This document shows, piece by piece, positions 17,863 through 26,900 of a stretch of DNA of 64,000 bases. The stretch spans positions 1 through 64,000 of the forward strand of contig JANQLY010000005.1 of the NCBI GenBank assembly GCA_028280345.1, read 5' to 3'. Both the position numbers and the translations under genes were made by a program. Below the pieces are notes generated by a model that was not told the DNA's origin, did not search any database, and saw nothing but the letters and a program-made list of their open reading frames with translations. Source of the DNA: Pseudomonadales bacterium (GTDB taxonomy: Bacteria > Pseudomonadota > Gammaproteobacteria > Pseudomonadales > UBA7239). Position 1 is the first letter of the stretch. Each line of letters starts with the position of its first letter.

Positions 17863-18822
17863 TTACGTGGAATTTGATGCTAACAAATAATCACGGATAT
17901 GTGTCAGTAATTGTGTGCGTATCGCTTCGCTTTCATTGGCGAGATGGTGGCGGGCTTTGTCGAGATAGATAATTTCTGTCTGCGGGAGCTTTTCCTTAAT
18001 GGCCGGGACGTTATAGTGCCAGTCAACTGTATCATCGTTTGTGCCCTGAATAATCAGTACCGAATAGCTTTGTTTTGGCAGTTGGGGAAATTCCTCAATC
18101 CACTGTTTCATTGCGCCCACCCAGCTTGTGGCGAGACGGCTCGGCTGCAGAGTGTCGTTGCGACAAAATGTGACAAACGCCGGATCATTGGAGTTATCGG
18201 CATAGTGACGCGGAATACTGGTGACGAAAAAGCGTAAGGCACGGTACAGCCAGATACCACGCTGCCAGTTATGAGGTTTAATCAGTGGTGCCAGCATCAC
18301 AAGGCGTTCAAACGGATTACTTCTCTGTTGCGCCAGCAAATAATGCATAACAACTGCACTACCGGTACTTTGGGCAATGCAATGCCAGGGTTTTGGTAAT
18401 GGTTGTGCAGCCATGAGAATATCTTCAAGTACGTCACTATAGCGAGCAAAATTATCGATGCCTGCGCGTGGCCCACTGGATAGACCATGTCCTGGTAAAT
18501 CGTAGGCAGCAACTGCAAATCCCTGTTCGAGTGCGAAAATAACCAGGTGAAAAAACAGCCCAGTGTGATCATAGTAGCCGTGATTAATAAACACGGTGCC
18601 TTTGCACTCTGCAGTGGGCAACCAGTATTGGCAGACAATGTCGAAGCCCTGTGATTGACGCAGACCCATGGCGTGAAAACGACATAAATCCGCAGGCATG
18701 CTCAATTGATAATGCTGTAAATACTGCGTGGCAATTTTATTGAGTGTCTGTACGGTGCTGTCCTGTTGCTCGTCAAACGTCAAAACCGAAAGACTGTCGG
18801 ATATCGTTGCAAATTGATTCAT
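17863..18822 (-). CDS. Alpha/beta hydrolase (lysophospholipase-like)
   Basis: A 319-residue S33/Hydrolase_4-type protein. The oxyanion region FINHGYYDHTGLF and the block YDLPGHGLSSGPRAG are typical of monoglyceride lipase-like enzymes. The nucleophile elbow is CIAQSTGSAV, where the first Gly of GxSxG is Ala. The acid and His would be in QGTNDDTVDWH and KARHHLANE. It has no signal peptide. It sits in the seven-gene operon, 25 bases from the methyltransferase and 21 from the SDR gene. Confidence 0.84.
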   Translation of the reverse strand: MNQFATISDSLSVLTFDEQQDSTVQTLNKIATQYLQHYQLSMPADLCRFHAMGLRQSQGFDIVCQYWLPTAECKGTVFINHGYYDHTGLFFHLVIFALEQGFAVAAYDLPGHGLSSGPRAGIDNFARYSDVLEDILMAAQPLPKPWHCIAQSTGSAVVMHYLLAQQRSNPFERLVMLAPLIKPHNWQRGIWLYRALRFFVTSIPRHYADNSNDPAFVTFCRNDTLQPSRLATSWVGAMKQWIEEFPQLPKQSYSVLIIQGTNDDTVDWHYNVPAIKEKLPQTEIIYLDKARHHLANESEAIRTQLLTHIRDYLLASNST

Positions 18823-18843
18823 TTACAGCGATAGCCTGATAGA

Positions 18844-19629
18844 TTATTTATTGGCTTCACTGGCATCGAGAAAAGCAGGCTTTTCACCGCCGCCGTGCAC
18901 TGTGATGGTAGAACCTGTTACATAGCTGGCGAGTGGTGACGCGAGGTAAAGGCAAGTGTCGCCGATGTCTGACGGATTGGCGAGTCGACCAAGAGGCACA
19001 GTTGCTTCGACAGATTTGATGCTCTCCTCATCACCGTAGTGCAGGTGAGCGAGTTCTGTTTTAATCATGCCGCAGATAGCCGCATTAACACGAACCTTTG
19101 GCGCCCATTCCACGCCGAGCGACATGGTGAGGTTAAGCAAACCAGCTTTGGCAGCACCGTAAGCCGCGGTTCCCGGGGAAGGGCGTGTCGCAGAAACGCT
19201 GGCGATATTAATGATTGAACCGCCACTGTCCTGCTCCTGCATAACACGGTTAGCGGCTTGGGCAAAATTCAGCGGTGCGATCAGATTCAAGCCAATAATC
19301 TTTTCCGAAAAACGTGGTGACGCGGTTGCCGCATCGGCATAGGGTGCACCACCAGCGTTATTTATCAGTACATTCAGGCTTTTAAACTTTTCAACTGCTA
19401 CGTCGACAACATGATTAACCTGTTCGACATCGCGTACATCAGCGGTTACAAATACAGCTTCGTTGCCGTTTACTTCGGGCAAACTTTCAAGTTCGCTGCG
19501 TCCGCAAATCACCACATTGGCGCCGGCGGCGAGAAAACTTTTAGTGATGCCAAGGCCGACGCCTTTGCCACCACCAGTGACAATAACGGTTTGATTGGAA
19601 AAATCGAGAGGGCTGCTGTTTGTAGACAT
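18844..19629 (-). CDS. SDR family oxidoreductase
   Basis: A 261-residue classical short-chain dehydrogenase. The cofactor site TGGGKGVGLGI is followed by CGRSE, which leaves NAD or NADP open. NNAGG, the catalytic Ser in NIASVSATRPSPG and YGAAKAG are all present. The C-terminal end VTGSTITVHGGGEKPAF is typical. Family members reduce or oxidise acyl, sterol or polyol hydroxyls. Its operon partners (enoyl-CoA hydratase and hydrolase) suggest a CoA-linked or lipid substrate; this is an inference. Confidence 0.88.
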   Translation of the reverse strand: MSTNSSPLDFSNQTVIVTGGGKGVGLGITKSFLAAGANVVICGRSELESLPEVNGNEAVFVTADVRDVEQVNHVVDVAVEKFKSLNVLINNAGGAPYADAATASPRFSEKIIGLNLIAPLNFAQAANRVMQEQDSGGSIINIASVSATRPSPGTAAYGAAKAGLLNLTMSLGVEWAPKVRVNAAICGMIKTELAHLHYGDEESIKSVEATVPLGRLANPSDIGDTCLYLASPLASYVTGSTITVHGGGEKPAFLDASEANK

Positions 19630-19714
19630 GAATGTAAACTTATCAAATTGGTAAAAGGTGAATTTTAGCCTGGTTTACACCAGGCGTGGTAACGCAATCA
19701 ATGCCGTTAACAGA

Positions 19715-20521
19715 TTAGCCGTTAAATTCCGGTTTGCGCTTGTTAAGAAAAGCTTGCAAGCCTTCTTTGCCATCATCTGTAGCAGAAAGGCCGGAAATAC
19801 CTTTGGCTTCCAGCTGTAGTTGTTGTGGCAAAGTGTGGTCATAGGTATGGGCGAGCAGCCGCTTGACGGTGCCGAAGGCTTTGGTGGGGCCAGTGGATAA
19901 TCGGGTTGCGAGCTTTTCGGCACTGGCCATGAGTTCTTCATCACTAACGACCTGGGTGACGAGCCCCCAGTCGAGTGCTTCGCTTGCGGAAAGCTTGCGA
20001 TTGTTAATCATAAGCTCCTGGGTTTTGCGTAAACCGATCAGGCGTGGCAGGTAGTAACTGGCGCTGCCATCCGGAGAAAAACCCAGCGCTGTGTAGGCCA
20101 TGGTGAACGATGCACTTTCACCGGCAATCACGAGATCGCCGCTTACTGCGAGACTGAAGCCGGCACCGGCTGCTGCACCGTTAACCGCGATTACAAGCGG
20201 GGCATCAAGGCCGGCGAATATTTCAATGGCGCCATGCAGGTAGTCGGTAAGTTCAATGAGTGCTTCCGGCAAGCGCTCGTTATAACTGGCGAAATCGTTG
20301 AGGTCACCGCCTGCAGAAAACATTTTGCCGTTGGCGGCGAGCAGGATGGCGCGGATATCGCTGTCTTGTTGGCAAACCTGGGCAGCAGCATAAATATCCT
20401 TGCCCATTTGCATGTTCATGCCATTGGCCTGATCGGGGCGGTTCAGCGTGATTTTGGCAAGGTGGTCACTTTTTTCGTAGATCAGTGTTTCGTAAGTAAT
20501 AGTTTCGGTTGTGGTGGTCAT
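19715..20521 (-). CDS. Enoyl-CoA hydratase/isomerase family protein
   Basis: A 268-residue crotonase-fold protein. The oxyanion-hole segments are MFSAGGDLNDF and NGAAAGAGFSLAVSGDLVIA. The PRLIGLRKTQELMI region and SASEALDWGLV are typical. At the usual catalytic Glu positions it reads GFSPDGSASYYLP, where an Asp replaces the second Glu, as in PaaG-type isomerases. An isomerase activity is therefore more likely than simple hydration. It lies 85 bases before the SDR gene in the operon. Confidence 0.86.
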   Translation of the reverse strand: MTTTTETITYETLIYEKSDHLAKITLNRPDQANGMNMQMGKDIYAAAQVCQQDSDIRAILLAANGKMFSAGGDLNDFASYNERLPEALIELTDYLHGAIEIFAGLDAPLVIAVNGAAAGAGFSLAVSGDLVIAGESASFTMAYTALGFSPDGSASYYLPRLIGLRKTQELMINNRKLSASEALDWGLVTQVVSDEELMASAEKLATRLSTGPTKAFGTVKRLLAHTYDHTLPQQLQLEAKGISGLSATDDGKEGLQAFLNKRKPEFNG

Positions 20522-20544
20522 GGTTTATTCCGCTTTGTTTTTGC

Positions 20545-21174
20545 TCATTTCCAAAAGGACATTATAGTTTGGCTGTCACTGGTGTAAGCGATATTGCGCA
20601 AGCTGTGATTAATCAACATTTCTGCATACTCTGCTGAATCAGCGGCGACACAATCGGTAGGTACAACAACGTGGTAGCCGCGATTAACGGCTTCCAGTGT
20701 ACCGCCAAATACAGCGAGGTTTAATGATACGCCAGTAAAGATAATATTTTTAACGCCGCTGTTACGCAGAAAATGGTCGAGACCGGTTTCGTGAAATGCA
20801 GTGATGCCATAAAGGCGCGGCATCAGGATATCGTCTTCCTGCGGGCTTAGTGCAGCAACCGGTTGAGTCCCTCTGGAGCCCGGTGCCATGCCGGAAGAGG
20901 GACCGCCGTGGCGTACCATCATTTTTGTAAGGGGGGTATTAAGCGGGTCGCCATAGCCATCTTCGCGCCGTTCGACCGTACAATGAAAAATGCGTATACC
21001 CCTGCTGCGCGCTGCATTGAGCAGGGTAGACAGGTTGGCGACCATGTTATTGTTGGCAACGACCTGTTTGAGCCCCTCGAGTGGTGAGTCTTCACCGATA
21101 ACAGATTCCTGGCACTCCGAAACAATAATAGCGGTACTATTCGGGTCTACATAGGGACTGAGATCAAGCGGCAT
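20545..21174 (-). CDS. Isochorismatase-fold protein lacking the usual catalytic triad
   Basis: A 209-residue protein of the cysteine hydrolase/isochorismatase superfamily. Family members use Asp, Lys and Cys. Here the Asp position is Glu (IVSECQESVIG), the Lys position is Arg (LMPRLYGITAF) and the Cys position is Ala (GVSLNLAVFGG). The fold is clear from TGVSLN and the GYHVVVPTDCVAADSAEYA segment. It may be non-hydrolytic or use other chemistry. It is the first gene of the operon that ends with the sulfotransferase; the following gene starts 23 bases on. Confidence 0.8.
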   Translation of the reverse strand: MPLDLSPYVDPNSTAIIVSECQESVIGEDSPLEGLKQVVANNNMVANLSTLLNAARSRGIRIFHCTVERREDGYGDPLNTPLTKMMVRHGGPSSGMAPGSRGTQPVAALSPQEDDILMPRLYGITAFHETGLDHFLRNSGVKNIIFTGVSLNLAVFGGTLEAVNRGYHVVVPTDCVAADSAEYAEMLINHSLRNIAYTSDSQTIMSFWK

Positions 21175-21375
21175 AGCTGTAACCTTATTTAAGAAAGCAG
21201 AAATTATTATGACAATAGCAGGTAATAGCTATTGGTAAAATCCGTTTGTCGCTAATCGGGCGATCCGCTCGTCAAGGCCTTTTTTTACCATATCATGTAT
21301 TTATCCTATGGCGTGGTTTGGGCATCCGGGGTACACTTTACAACCTTGTGAAATAGTTGGAAGTTTGCAGTCTAT

Positions 21376-21762
21376 ATGAGCAAGAGCACCGAACAGAAAA
21401 TCGTTTTTGTTATCCGAAATCAGGATCTTCGCTACCTTACTAAAAAACAGCAGTGGCGTAGTGGCGTGGACAACAGCGTGTTGTTTCGCTCATCGGAAAA
21501 GGATATTGCACTTAATGAGTTGATTGAAACCAATGCCAAAGATGTGTTGGCACGCCTTGAATTGGTGGAATGTGAGGTCGATAAACATAACCACCCGGTT
21601 GTCGAAGTGTTGGCTGACGATCCACCGGAAGCACGGGCAGAAGATGCAGCAGACAAAGGCGATGACAGTTCAGGCGGTAACAGCGAAGCAGATAAACCGG
21701 TTCTGGAATTGGTAAAAAATCAGGAGCAACAAGCCGAGAGCCAGGATCAGGTTTCAACCTGA
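21376..21762 (+). CDS. Hypothetical acidic-tailed protein upstream of gshA
   Basis: A 128-residue soluble protein that I do not recognise. The first 75 residues form a compact basic/mixed domain (IVFVIRNQDLRYLTKKQQWR, then VLFRSSEKDIALNELIETN). The remainder is low-complexity and acidic with Asp, Glu, Gln and Ser. It ends 12 bases before the gshA start, so the pair is probably one transcript and translationally coupled. No domain suggests a direct role in glutathione synthesis. Confidence 0.65.
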   Translation: MSKSTEQKIVFVIRNQDLRYLTKKQQWRSGVDNSVLFRSSEKDIALNELIETNAKDVLARLELVECEVDKHNHPVVEVLADDPPEARAEDAADKGDDSSGGNSEADKPVLELVKNQEQQAESQDQVST

Positions 21763-21774
21763 CAGGTATCGTTA

Positions 21775-23364
21775 TTGGAAGCATTCACTCAACGGTTACA
21801 GTGGTTTAACGAGGCTGCTGTTACTGACACGCTCAAGGGAATACGCCGAGGCCTTGAAAAAGAAGCACTGCGTATTTCTACAGAAGGCAAACTGGCCCAG
21901 ACGCCTCACCCGCAGACATTGGGCTCCGCTTTAACTCATCCCCACATTACAACAGACTTTTCTGAAGCGCTGCTGGAATTTATCACGCCGCCATGTGAGT
22001 CAATTGATTCAGCATTTGAATGGCTTGATGATATTCATCGTTATGCATGTCATGCGATTGATGCCTCACGGGAAATGCTCTGGATGGCGAGTATGCCGTG
22101 TATTCTTGAAGGGGATGATGCGATACCGGTGGCTCAATATGGCAGCTCGAATGTAGCGCGCATGAAAAAAGTTTATCGCATCGGGCTGGGGCACCGTTAT
22201 GGGCGTGTGATGCAAACCATTTCCGGCATTCATTACAACTTTTCTTTGCCGGATACGTTTTGGGAAAAGCTTTACAAGCAGGAAGTCGGTAACGATCTCG
22301 GACGAGAAAGTATGCAGGACTTTAAAACCCGGCGCTATTTTGACCTGATTCGCAACTATCGTCGTTACTTTTGGCTGCTATTGTATTGCTTTGGTGCGGC
22401 ACCAGCCGTATGCCGAACTTTTGTTAAAGGGCGCAAGCATAAACTTGATCTGTTGGGTGACCACAGTTACCACTATCCTTACGCTACCTCTTTGCGTATG
22501 GGAGAGTTGGGTTATCAAAGCAAGGCACAGGCTGAGTTACATGTCGACTATAATTCTCTGCAAGGGTATATCCATTCACTATTAAAAGGGCTGACAACTT
22601 CACATGCAGACTATGAAGAGATCGGTGTTTGCAAGGATGGTGAATATTTGCAACTCAATGCTAATGTTTTGCAAATTGAAAACGAGTTTTACAGCACTAT
22701 TCGGCCCAAGCGGGTGACAGAAAGCGGTGAAACGCCAATACGTGCCTTGCACGAACGAGGCGTGGAATATATTGAAGTTCGTAGTGTCGATGTTGATCCA
22801 TTTAGCCCGTTGGGTATTGATAAGCAACAGGCATGTTTTATTGAGTTATTTTTGATGTTTTGTTTGCTAAAAGAAAGTCCGCCAACAGATGAAACTGAGT
22901 ATCAGCAAATAGCAGAAAATCAACACCGTGTTGTCAATCAGGGACGTGATCCACAACTGGAAATATACTGCCACGGTAATTTGTTAAGCCTACGCCGATG
23001 CGGTGAAAAGTTACTGAGTGAAATTGCTGAACTTGCCGGTGCTTTTGACAAAGCCTATCAGAGTGATTGTTACAGCAATGCTATTGAACCGCAAAAACAA
23101 AAACTTGCCGATGCAACGCTAACATCTTCCGGAAAGATTATGCAGTATATGGAACAACACGATGTATCATTTTTCCGCTTTGCTATTGAACAATCAAAAC
23201 AACATAGCGAGTACTTTTCACAGCAAAGCCTGAGCGAAGAACGACAGCAGTACTTTCACGCAGAAAATGAAAGCTCTCATCGTCGACAGAAGGAAATAGA
23301 AGCGCAGTCTGAAGGGAGTTTTGAAGCTTATCTCAGTAGTTACTTCGAGCAATATCAACTCTAG
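21775..23364 (+). CDS. gshA: Glutamate--cysteine ligase
   Basis: Catalyses the first, ATP-dependent step of glutathione synthesis; cytosolic. The protein matches the E. coli type throughout: LKGIRRGLEKEALRI, LGSALTHPHITTDFSEALLE, MQTISGIHYNFSLP, LPYATSLRMGELGY-like YPYATSLRMG, and IEYIEVRS-like VEYIEVRSVDVDPFSPLGI. Length is 529 residues. The start is a TTG at 21775, because no ATG is available until residue 78 and homology begins right after it. The ribosome site (CAGGT) is weak, so coupling to the upstream gene is likely. Confidence 0.95.
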   Translation: MEAFTQRLQWFNEAAVTDTLKGIRRGLEKEALRISTEGKLAQTPHPQTLGSALTHPHITTDFSEALLEFITPPCESIDSAFEWLDDIHRYACHAIDASREMLWMASMPCILEGDDAIPVAQYGSSNVARMKKVYRIGLGHRYGRVMQTISGIHYNFSLPDTFWEKLYKQEVGNDLGRESMQDFKTRRYFDLIRNYRRYFWLLLYCFGAAPAVCRTFVKGRKHKLDLLGDHSYHYPYATSLRMGELGYQSKAQAELHVDYNSLQGYIHSLLKGLTTSHADYEEIGVCKDGEYLQLNANVLQIENEFYSTIRPKRVTESGETPIRALHERGVEYIEVRSVDVDPFSPLGIDKQQACFIELFLMFCLLKESPPTDETEYQQIAENQHRVVNQGRDPQLEIYCHGNLLSLRRCGEKLLSEIAELAGAFDKAYQSDCYSNAIEPQKQKLADATLTSSGKIMQYMEQHDVSFFRFAIEQSKQHSEYFSQQSLSEERQQYFHAENESSHRRQKEIEAQSEGSFEAYLSSYFEQYQL

Positions 23365-23438
23365 CTTTTACAACAAATTACAATAACGCTTTGCTGACCG
23401 TTTTGTGAGGCAGGATGTATTTTTATAAAAAGCCGCTT

Positions 23439-23447
23439 TGCTATACT
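23439..23447 (+). promoter_or_regulatory. Candidate extended -10 promoter
   Basis: TGCTATACT matches an extended -10 (TGn plus TATACT) 37 bases before the ATG of the small cysteine-rich protein. No -35 is evident, as expected for this promoter class. Confidence 0.45.
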
Positions 23448-23459
23448 GTTGTTCAGTAT
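23443..23459. repeat. Inverted repeat overlapping the -10 and start region
   Basis: ATACTG, five bases, CAGTAT. It overlaps the extended -10 and the probable transcription start, a common place for a repressor operator. Confidence 0.4.
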
Positions 23460-23483
23460 TGAATAAGATGATGAGAAAAAGCA

Positions 23484-23672
23484 ATGTTAAAAAAAATATT
23501 TGTGTTCACAATGATTGCGAGCCTGTCATTAGTAGTTTCGGCGGATTGCCGTCAGACCTGTGAAGATAACTACAACCACTGCTTATCCATAGCATCATCA
23601 CCTGCAGGTGAGAAGGTCTGTGCTCAGGATCGCCGTGAGTGTGAGCTGGAATGCTCAATGAACGGAATGTAG
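23484..23672 (+). CDS. Small secreted protein with mirror-symmetric cysteines
   Basis: A 62-residue protein with a signal peptide (1-20, ending VVSA). The mature part has six cysteines at 22, 26, 33, 46, 53 and 57. Their spacing C-3-C-6-C-12-C-6-C-3-C is exactly symmetric, which fits a two-helix hairpin held by three disulfides, similar in principle to eukaryotic twin CX3C proteins. I know no named family. The ATG has GATGAGAAA before it, and a promoter is visible upstream. Confidence 0.7.
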   Translation: MLKKIFVFTMIASLSLVVSADCRQTCEDNYNHCLSIASSPAGEKVCAQDRRECELECSMNGM

Positions 23673-23687
23673 CCTGGTAGCAGAATT

Positions 23688-24305
23688 CTAGATTCTTCTG
23701 AATGCGCCGAGGGTGTTGACCATCGGTAGCTCTTCAAATAAACCGGAGGCTTTGGCGAGCTTCCAGATATCGTAGGGCGCTTGGCCGCCCTCTTCCGGAT
23801 TGGGAAAAATATCGTGAATTGCGAGAATACCGCCGGGTACGATATGGCTAATCCAGCTGCGATAATCTGTCAGAGCCGCTTCCCAGCTGTGACCTCCATC
23901 AATAAAAACCATGCCAAGTGGTGTTGCCCATTGCTTGCTGGCAATCGCTGATGACGACACGATCGGTACTACAATCTCTTCAAGGTCAGCGGCACGCATG
24001 TTGTTGCGAAAGGTACGGAAGCTATCCATGAGCTTTACATCAGCATCGTATAAATCGGGGTCGTGATATTCCTCACCGAGTTGGTGCTCTTCTGAACCGC
24101 GGTGATGATCAAGAGCATAAACGAGGCCGCCCGCAGCTTTGGCTGCTGTGCCTAGGTAGATAGTTGACTTACCGCAGTAGCTGCCAACTTCAAGGCACGG
24201 GCCAAGTGCTGCGCTTTGCTCGCAGTAGCGATACAGGGCTTCGCCCTCGTCAACGGCGAGAAACCCTTTAACGTTATCAATCTCGATTGGCAGCGTTACC
24301 GTCAT
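23688..24305 (-). CDS. Class I SAM-dependent methyltransferase (Methyltransf_24 type)
   Basis: A protein of about 205 residues with the SAM site CLEVGSYCGKSTIYLG, an acidic strand YALDHHRGSEEH and the late motif VFIDGGHSWEAALTDYRSW. These are seen in CmcI-like and cephalosporin hydroxylase-like methyltransferases. I chose the ATG at 24305 (MTVTLPIEID). A longer frame up to 24470 overlaps the start of hldE on the other strand and encodes no conserved residues there. It is divergent from hldE; a role in LPS or sugar methylation is a guess from position. Confidence 0.78.
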   Translation of the reverse strand: MTVTLPIEIDNVKGFLAVDEGEALYRYCEQSAALGPCLEVGSYCGKSTIYLGTAAKAAGGLVYALDHHRGSEEHQLGEEYHDPDLYDADVKLMDSFRTFRNNMRAADLEEIVVPIVSSSAIASKQWATPLGMVFIDGGHSWEAALTDYRSWISHIVPGGILAIHDIFPNPEEGGQAPYDIWKLAKASGLFEELPMVNTLGAFRRI

Positions 24306-24441
24306 GCTATTCACCTGTCGCGGTATAGATAATTGCAGGGTGGCCACCGTACACGATTTGTTCGTTGAAAACCATCCGGGGCTTGATAACAGGTCAGGTA
24401 TGCTATGATGCACATCCCATGCAAATCGGAAATGCACCACG

Positions 24442-25878
24442 ATGAAACTCTCCATGCCCCGCTTTGACAAGGCCCAGGTCCTCGTAGTGGGTGATGTAAT
24501 GCTCGACCGTTACTGGCATGGCAGTACTTCGCGGATTTCACCGGAAGCACCGGTTCCAGTGGTCAAGGTGGGACAGACTGAAGACCGTGCCGGTGGAGCA
24601 GCCAATGTGGCATTAAATATTGCCGCGCTTGGCGCCGGTTCCTCGCTGGTTGGGATTGTCGGTAATGATGACAATGGCGAGGCGGTTAAACAGCGTCTGC
24701 GCGCGGCCCAAGTCGCTTACGATTTCATTATTTCCGGTACGGCCCCAACCATTACCAAACTTCGTGTTATCAGCCGTCACCAACAACTGATTCGCATGGA
24801 TTTTGAGGAGAGCTTTGATCGCAATGATGCAGAACAACTGGTGGATGGAGCGTTATCGCTATTGCCACATGTCGGCGCAGTGGTGCTATCAGACTACGCC
24901 AAAGGCGCACTTGAAGAACCACAAGCGCTGATTCAAAAAGCCCGCGAGTTGCAAATACCGGTTTTTGTTGACCCCAAAGGAACAGACTTTAAGCGCTATA
25001 GTGGCGCAACATTGTTAACTCCAAACCTCAGTGAGTTTGAAGCGGTTGTTGGTGAATGTAGCAGTGAGCAGGTGTTGGTTGATAAAGGGTTGAAGTTGCT
25101 CGAACAGCTCGATTTGACAGCTCTGCTGGTAACCCGTGGCGAAAGTGGTATGACGCTATTGCGCAGGGGAGAGCCGGAATTGCACTTGCCAGCACGTGCG
25201 ATGGAAGTGTTTGATGTTACTGGTGCAGGGGATACAGTGATTTCAGTACTTGCAACCGCCGTTGCTGCGGGCCAGTCGCTGCCTGCTGCGGTAGCCCTGT
25301 CCAATTTGTCGGCGGGTATTGTGGTTGGCAAACTCGGTACAGCAACGGTTAGTGCGCCGGAACTTGCCAAAGCGGTGCAGTCCGAGCGCGGCTCCGAACG
25401 TGGTGTGATGAGCGAGGAGCAATTACTGTTTGCTCTACAGGATGCTAAAAAGCAGGGTGAAAAAATTGTCTTTACCAACGGCTGCTTTGATATTTTACAC
25501 GCTGGCCATGTCGGCTACCTTGAAGAAGCGCGCAACCTTGGCGACCGTCTTGTGGTGGCGATCAACAGCGATGCTTCGGTGAAGCGGCTCAAGGGAGAAG
25601 GGCGGCCGATTAATCCTGCAGAGGAACGTATGATTGTATTGTCCAAGCTTGAAGCGGTGGACTGGGTGGTCACATTTGAAGATGATACGCCCGAGCGCCT
25701 GCTGGAAAAGCTGCAGCCTGATGTACTGGTAAAAGGCGGTGACTACACCATTGAACAGGTTGTCGGTGCACCGATTGTGCAGGGCTATGGTGGCAGTGTT
25801 GAAGTGTTGTCATTCCTTGATAACTGCTCAACAACCGCGATTGTCGAAAAAATACAAAGCCGCAATTCTCAAGACTAG
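24442..25878 (+). CDS. hldE: Bifunctional heptose kinase/adenylyltransferase HldE
   Basis: Makes ADP-heptose for the LPS inner core by phosphorylating heptose-7-phosphate at O1 and then adenylylating heptose-1-phosphate. The N-terminal ribokinase-type domain starts [15 protein letters not shown] and has the PfkB motif [11 protein letters not shown]. The C-terminal nucleotidyltransferase domain (about 345-478) has [20 protein letters not shown]. Length (478) matches the E. coli enzyme. Its presence shows that the organism makes a heptose-containing LPS core. Confidence 0.95.
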   Translation: MKLSMPRFDKAQVLVVGDVMLDRYWHGSTSRISPEAPVPVVKVGQTEDRAGGAANVALNIAALGAGSSLVGIVGNDDNGEAVKQRLRAAQVAYDFIISGTAPTITKLRVISRHQQLIRMDFEESFDRNDAEQLVDGALSLLPHVGAVVLSDYAKGALEEPQALIQKARELQIPVFVDPKGTDFKRYSGATLLTPNLSEFEAVVGECSSEQVLVDKGLKLLEQLDLTALLVTRGESGMTLLRRGEPELHLPARAMEVFDVTGAGDTVISVLATAVAAGQSLPAAVALSNLSAGIVVGKLGTATVSAPELAKAVQSERGSERGVMSEEQLLFALQDAKKQGEKIVFTNGCFDILHAGHVGYLEEARNLGDRLVVAINSDASVKRLKGEGRPINPAEERMIVLSKLEAVDWVVTFEDDTPERLLEKLQPDVLVKGGDYTIEQVVGAPIVQGYGGSVEVLSFLDNCSTTAIVEKIQSRNSQD

Positions 25879-26327
25879 GTGCTATTTTCCTGTTTTTTCA
25901 CCAGCGTTTTGGCAATCATTGTCAAAACGATGTCACCATTCTGATTGGTCATGGTGTTTTGCAGAAATACCAGCCCCGCATTGGGCCGCGACTTTGAATC
26001 GCGCCTGTCAGTACATTCGAGTTGCAGAAATAATTGGTCGCCAGCTCGTACCGGATTGGGCAAGTCCATATTTTCGAGGCCGAGTCCGGCGAGATAGTCG
26101 GGGCTGGCTTCGAGGTTATTGACCAGCCAGGAACGGATCGAAAAAACCAGACAGCCGGGTGCAACAAGGCCACCAAAAACCGACGCTTTGGCAGCTTCAG
26201 GGTCGGTATGGAAAGGTTGCGGATCCCAACGCTGTCCGAATTCGAGAATCTCTTCCTCGCTTACCGTGTAAGGGCCTGCTGTGGATGTAAAGCCAACAGG
26301 AATTTCTTCGTAGAATACTTTAGTCAT
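25875..26327 (-). CDS. MaoC family dehydratase
   Basis: About 150 residues with a single hot-dog domain. The hydratase 2-type motif is at [17 protein letters not shown] followed by GGLVAPG. It would hydrate enoyl-CoA or act on a related thioester. I chose the ATG at 26327 (MTKVFYEEI) because the domain starts there. The gene overlaps the hldE end by four bases on the opposite strand. It may serve the lipid or steroid catabolism encoded further on. Confidence 0.85.
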   Translation of the reverse strand: MTKVFYEEIPVGFTSTAGPYTVSEEEILEFGQRWDPQPFHTDPEAAKASVFGGLVAPGCLVFSIRSWLVNNLEASPDYLAGLGLENMDLPNPVRAGDQLFLQLECTDRRDSKSRPNAGLVFLQNTMTNQNGDIVLTMIAKTLVKKQENST

Positions 26328-26404
26328 AGTTCGCAGTTTATCTGAACCAATGAATGGAGTTAAGATGACGCCCAACTGTGTTTAATTCAAAGGTAGTGAA
26401 GATC

Positions 26405-26806
26405 ATGACTATGACGTTAAGCAAGCCGGCGATTGATGTTGGCATCATTTCTACCAACGGTGAAAAAATGGTGAGCTTCTATGGTGGCGTGCTCGGCATG
26501 CAGCAGGAAGAAGATGTGACGATTCCGAACTATGGCACGATTCACCGCTTTAACTGTGGTGACAGCATTCTGCGTATTATGGTGCCTGAGGTGGCGCCGG
26601 AAGATGTTGCAGGCGGTGATTTTATGTCGCGCAATGGTATTCGCTATATGACGCTGAATATTGATAACCTTGAAGATGTGGTTAATGCCTGCAAGGATTT
26701 TGGCTGCAATATTGCGGTCGATATTCGCGATCTGCGCCCCGGCGTACGCTGCGCCCAGATTCAGGACCCGGATGGCAACTACGTTGAGTTTATTTCCGCT
26801 GCCTGA
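26405..26806 (+). CDS. VOC family protein (glyoxalase-like)
   Basis: A 133-residue vicinal-oxygen-chelate protein with paired beta-alpha-beta-beta-beta units: VGIISTNGEKMVSFYGGVLGM at the start, IHRFNCGDSILRIMVPE in the middle and IQDPDGNYVEFISAA at the end, where E is a likely metal ligand. Substrate is unknown; methylmalonyl-CoA epimerase-like and dioxygenase-like members are both possible. The ATG at 26405 has GTGAAG upstream and fits the domain start better than 26378. Confidence 0.8.
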   Translation: MTMTLSKPAIDVGIISTNGEKMVSFYGGVLGMQQEEDVTIPNYGTIHRFNCGDSILRIMVPEVAPEDVAGGDFMSRNGIRYMTLNIDNLEDVVNACKDFGCNIAVDIRDLRPGVRCAQIQDPDGNYVEFISAA

Positions 26807-26900
26807 CAGGCTGTCCCCGCGTATGCCGGCGTTGCTTGGGTGGCGGTAGAAGTATAAACAGGTATAAATCGGCATAATATGATTTTTAAAAGAGGCTGAT

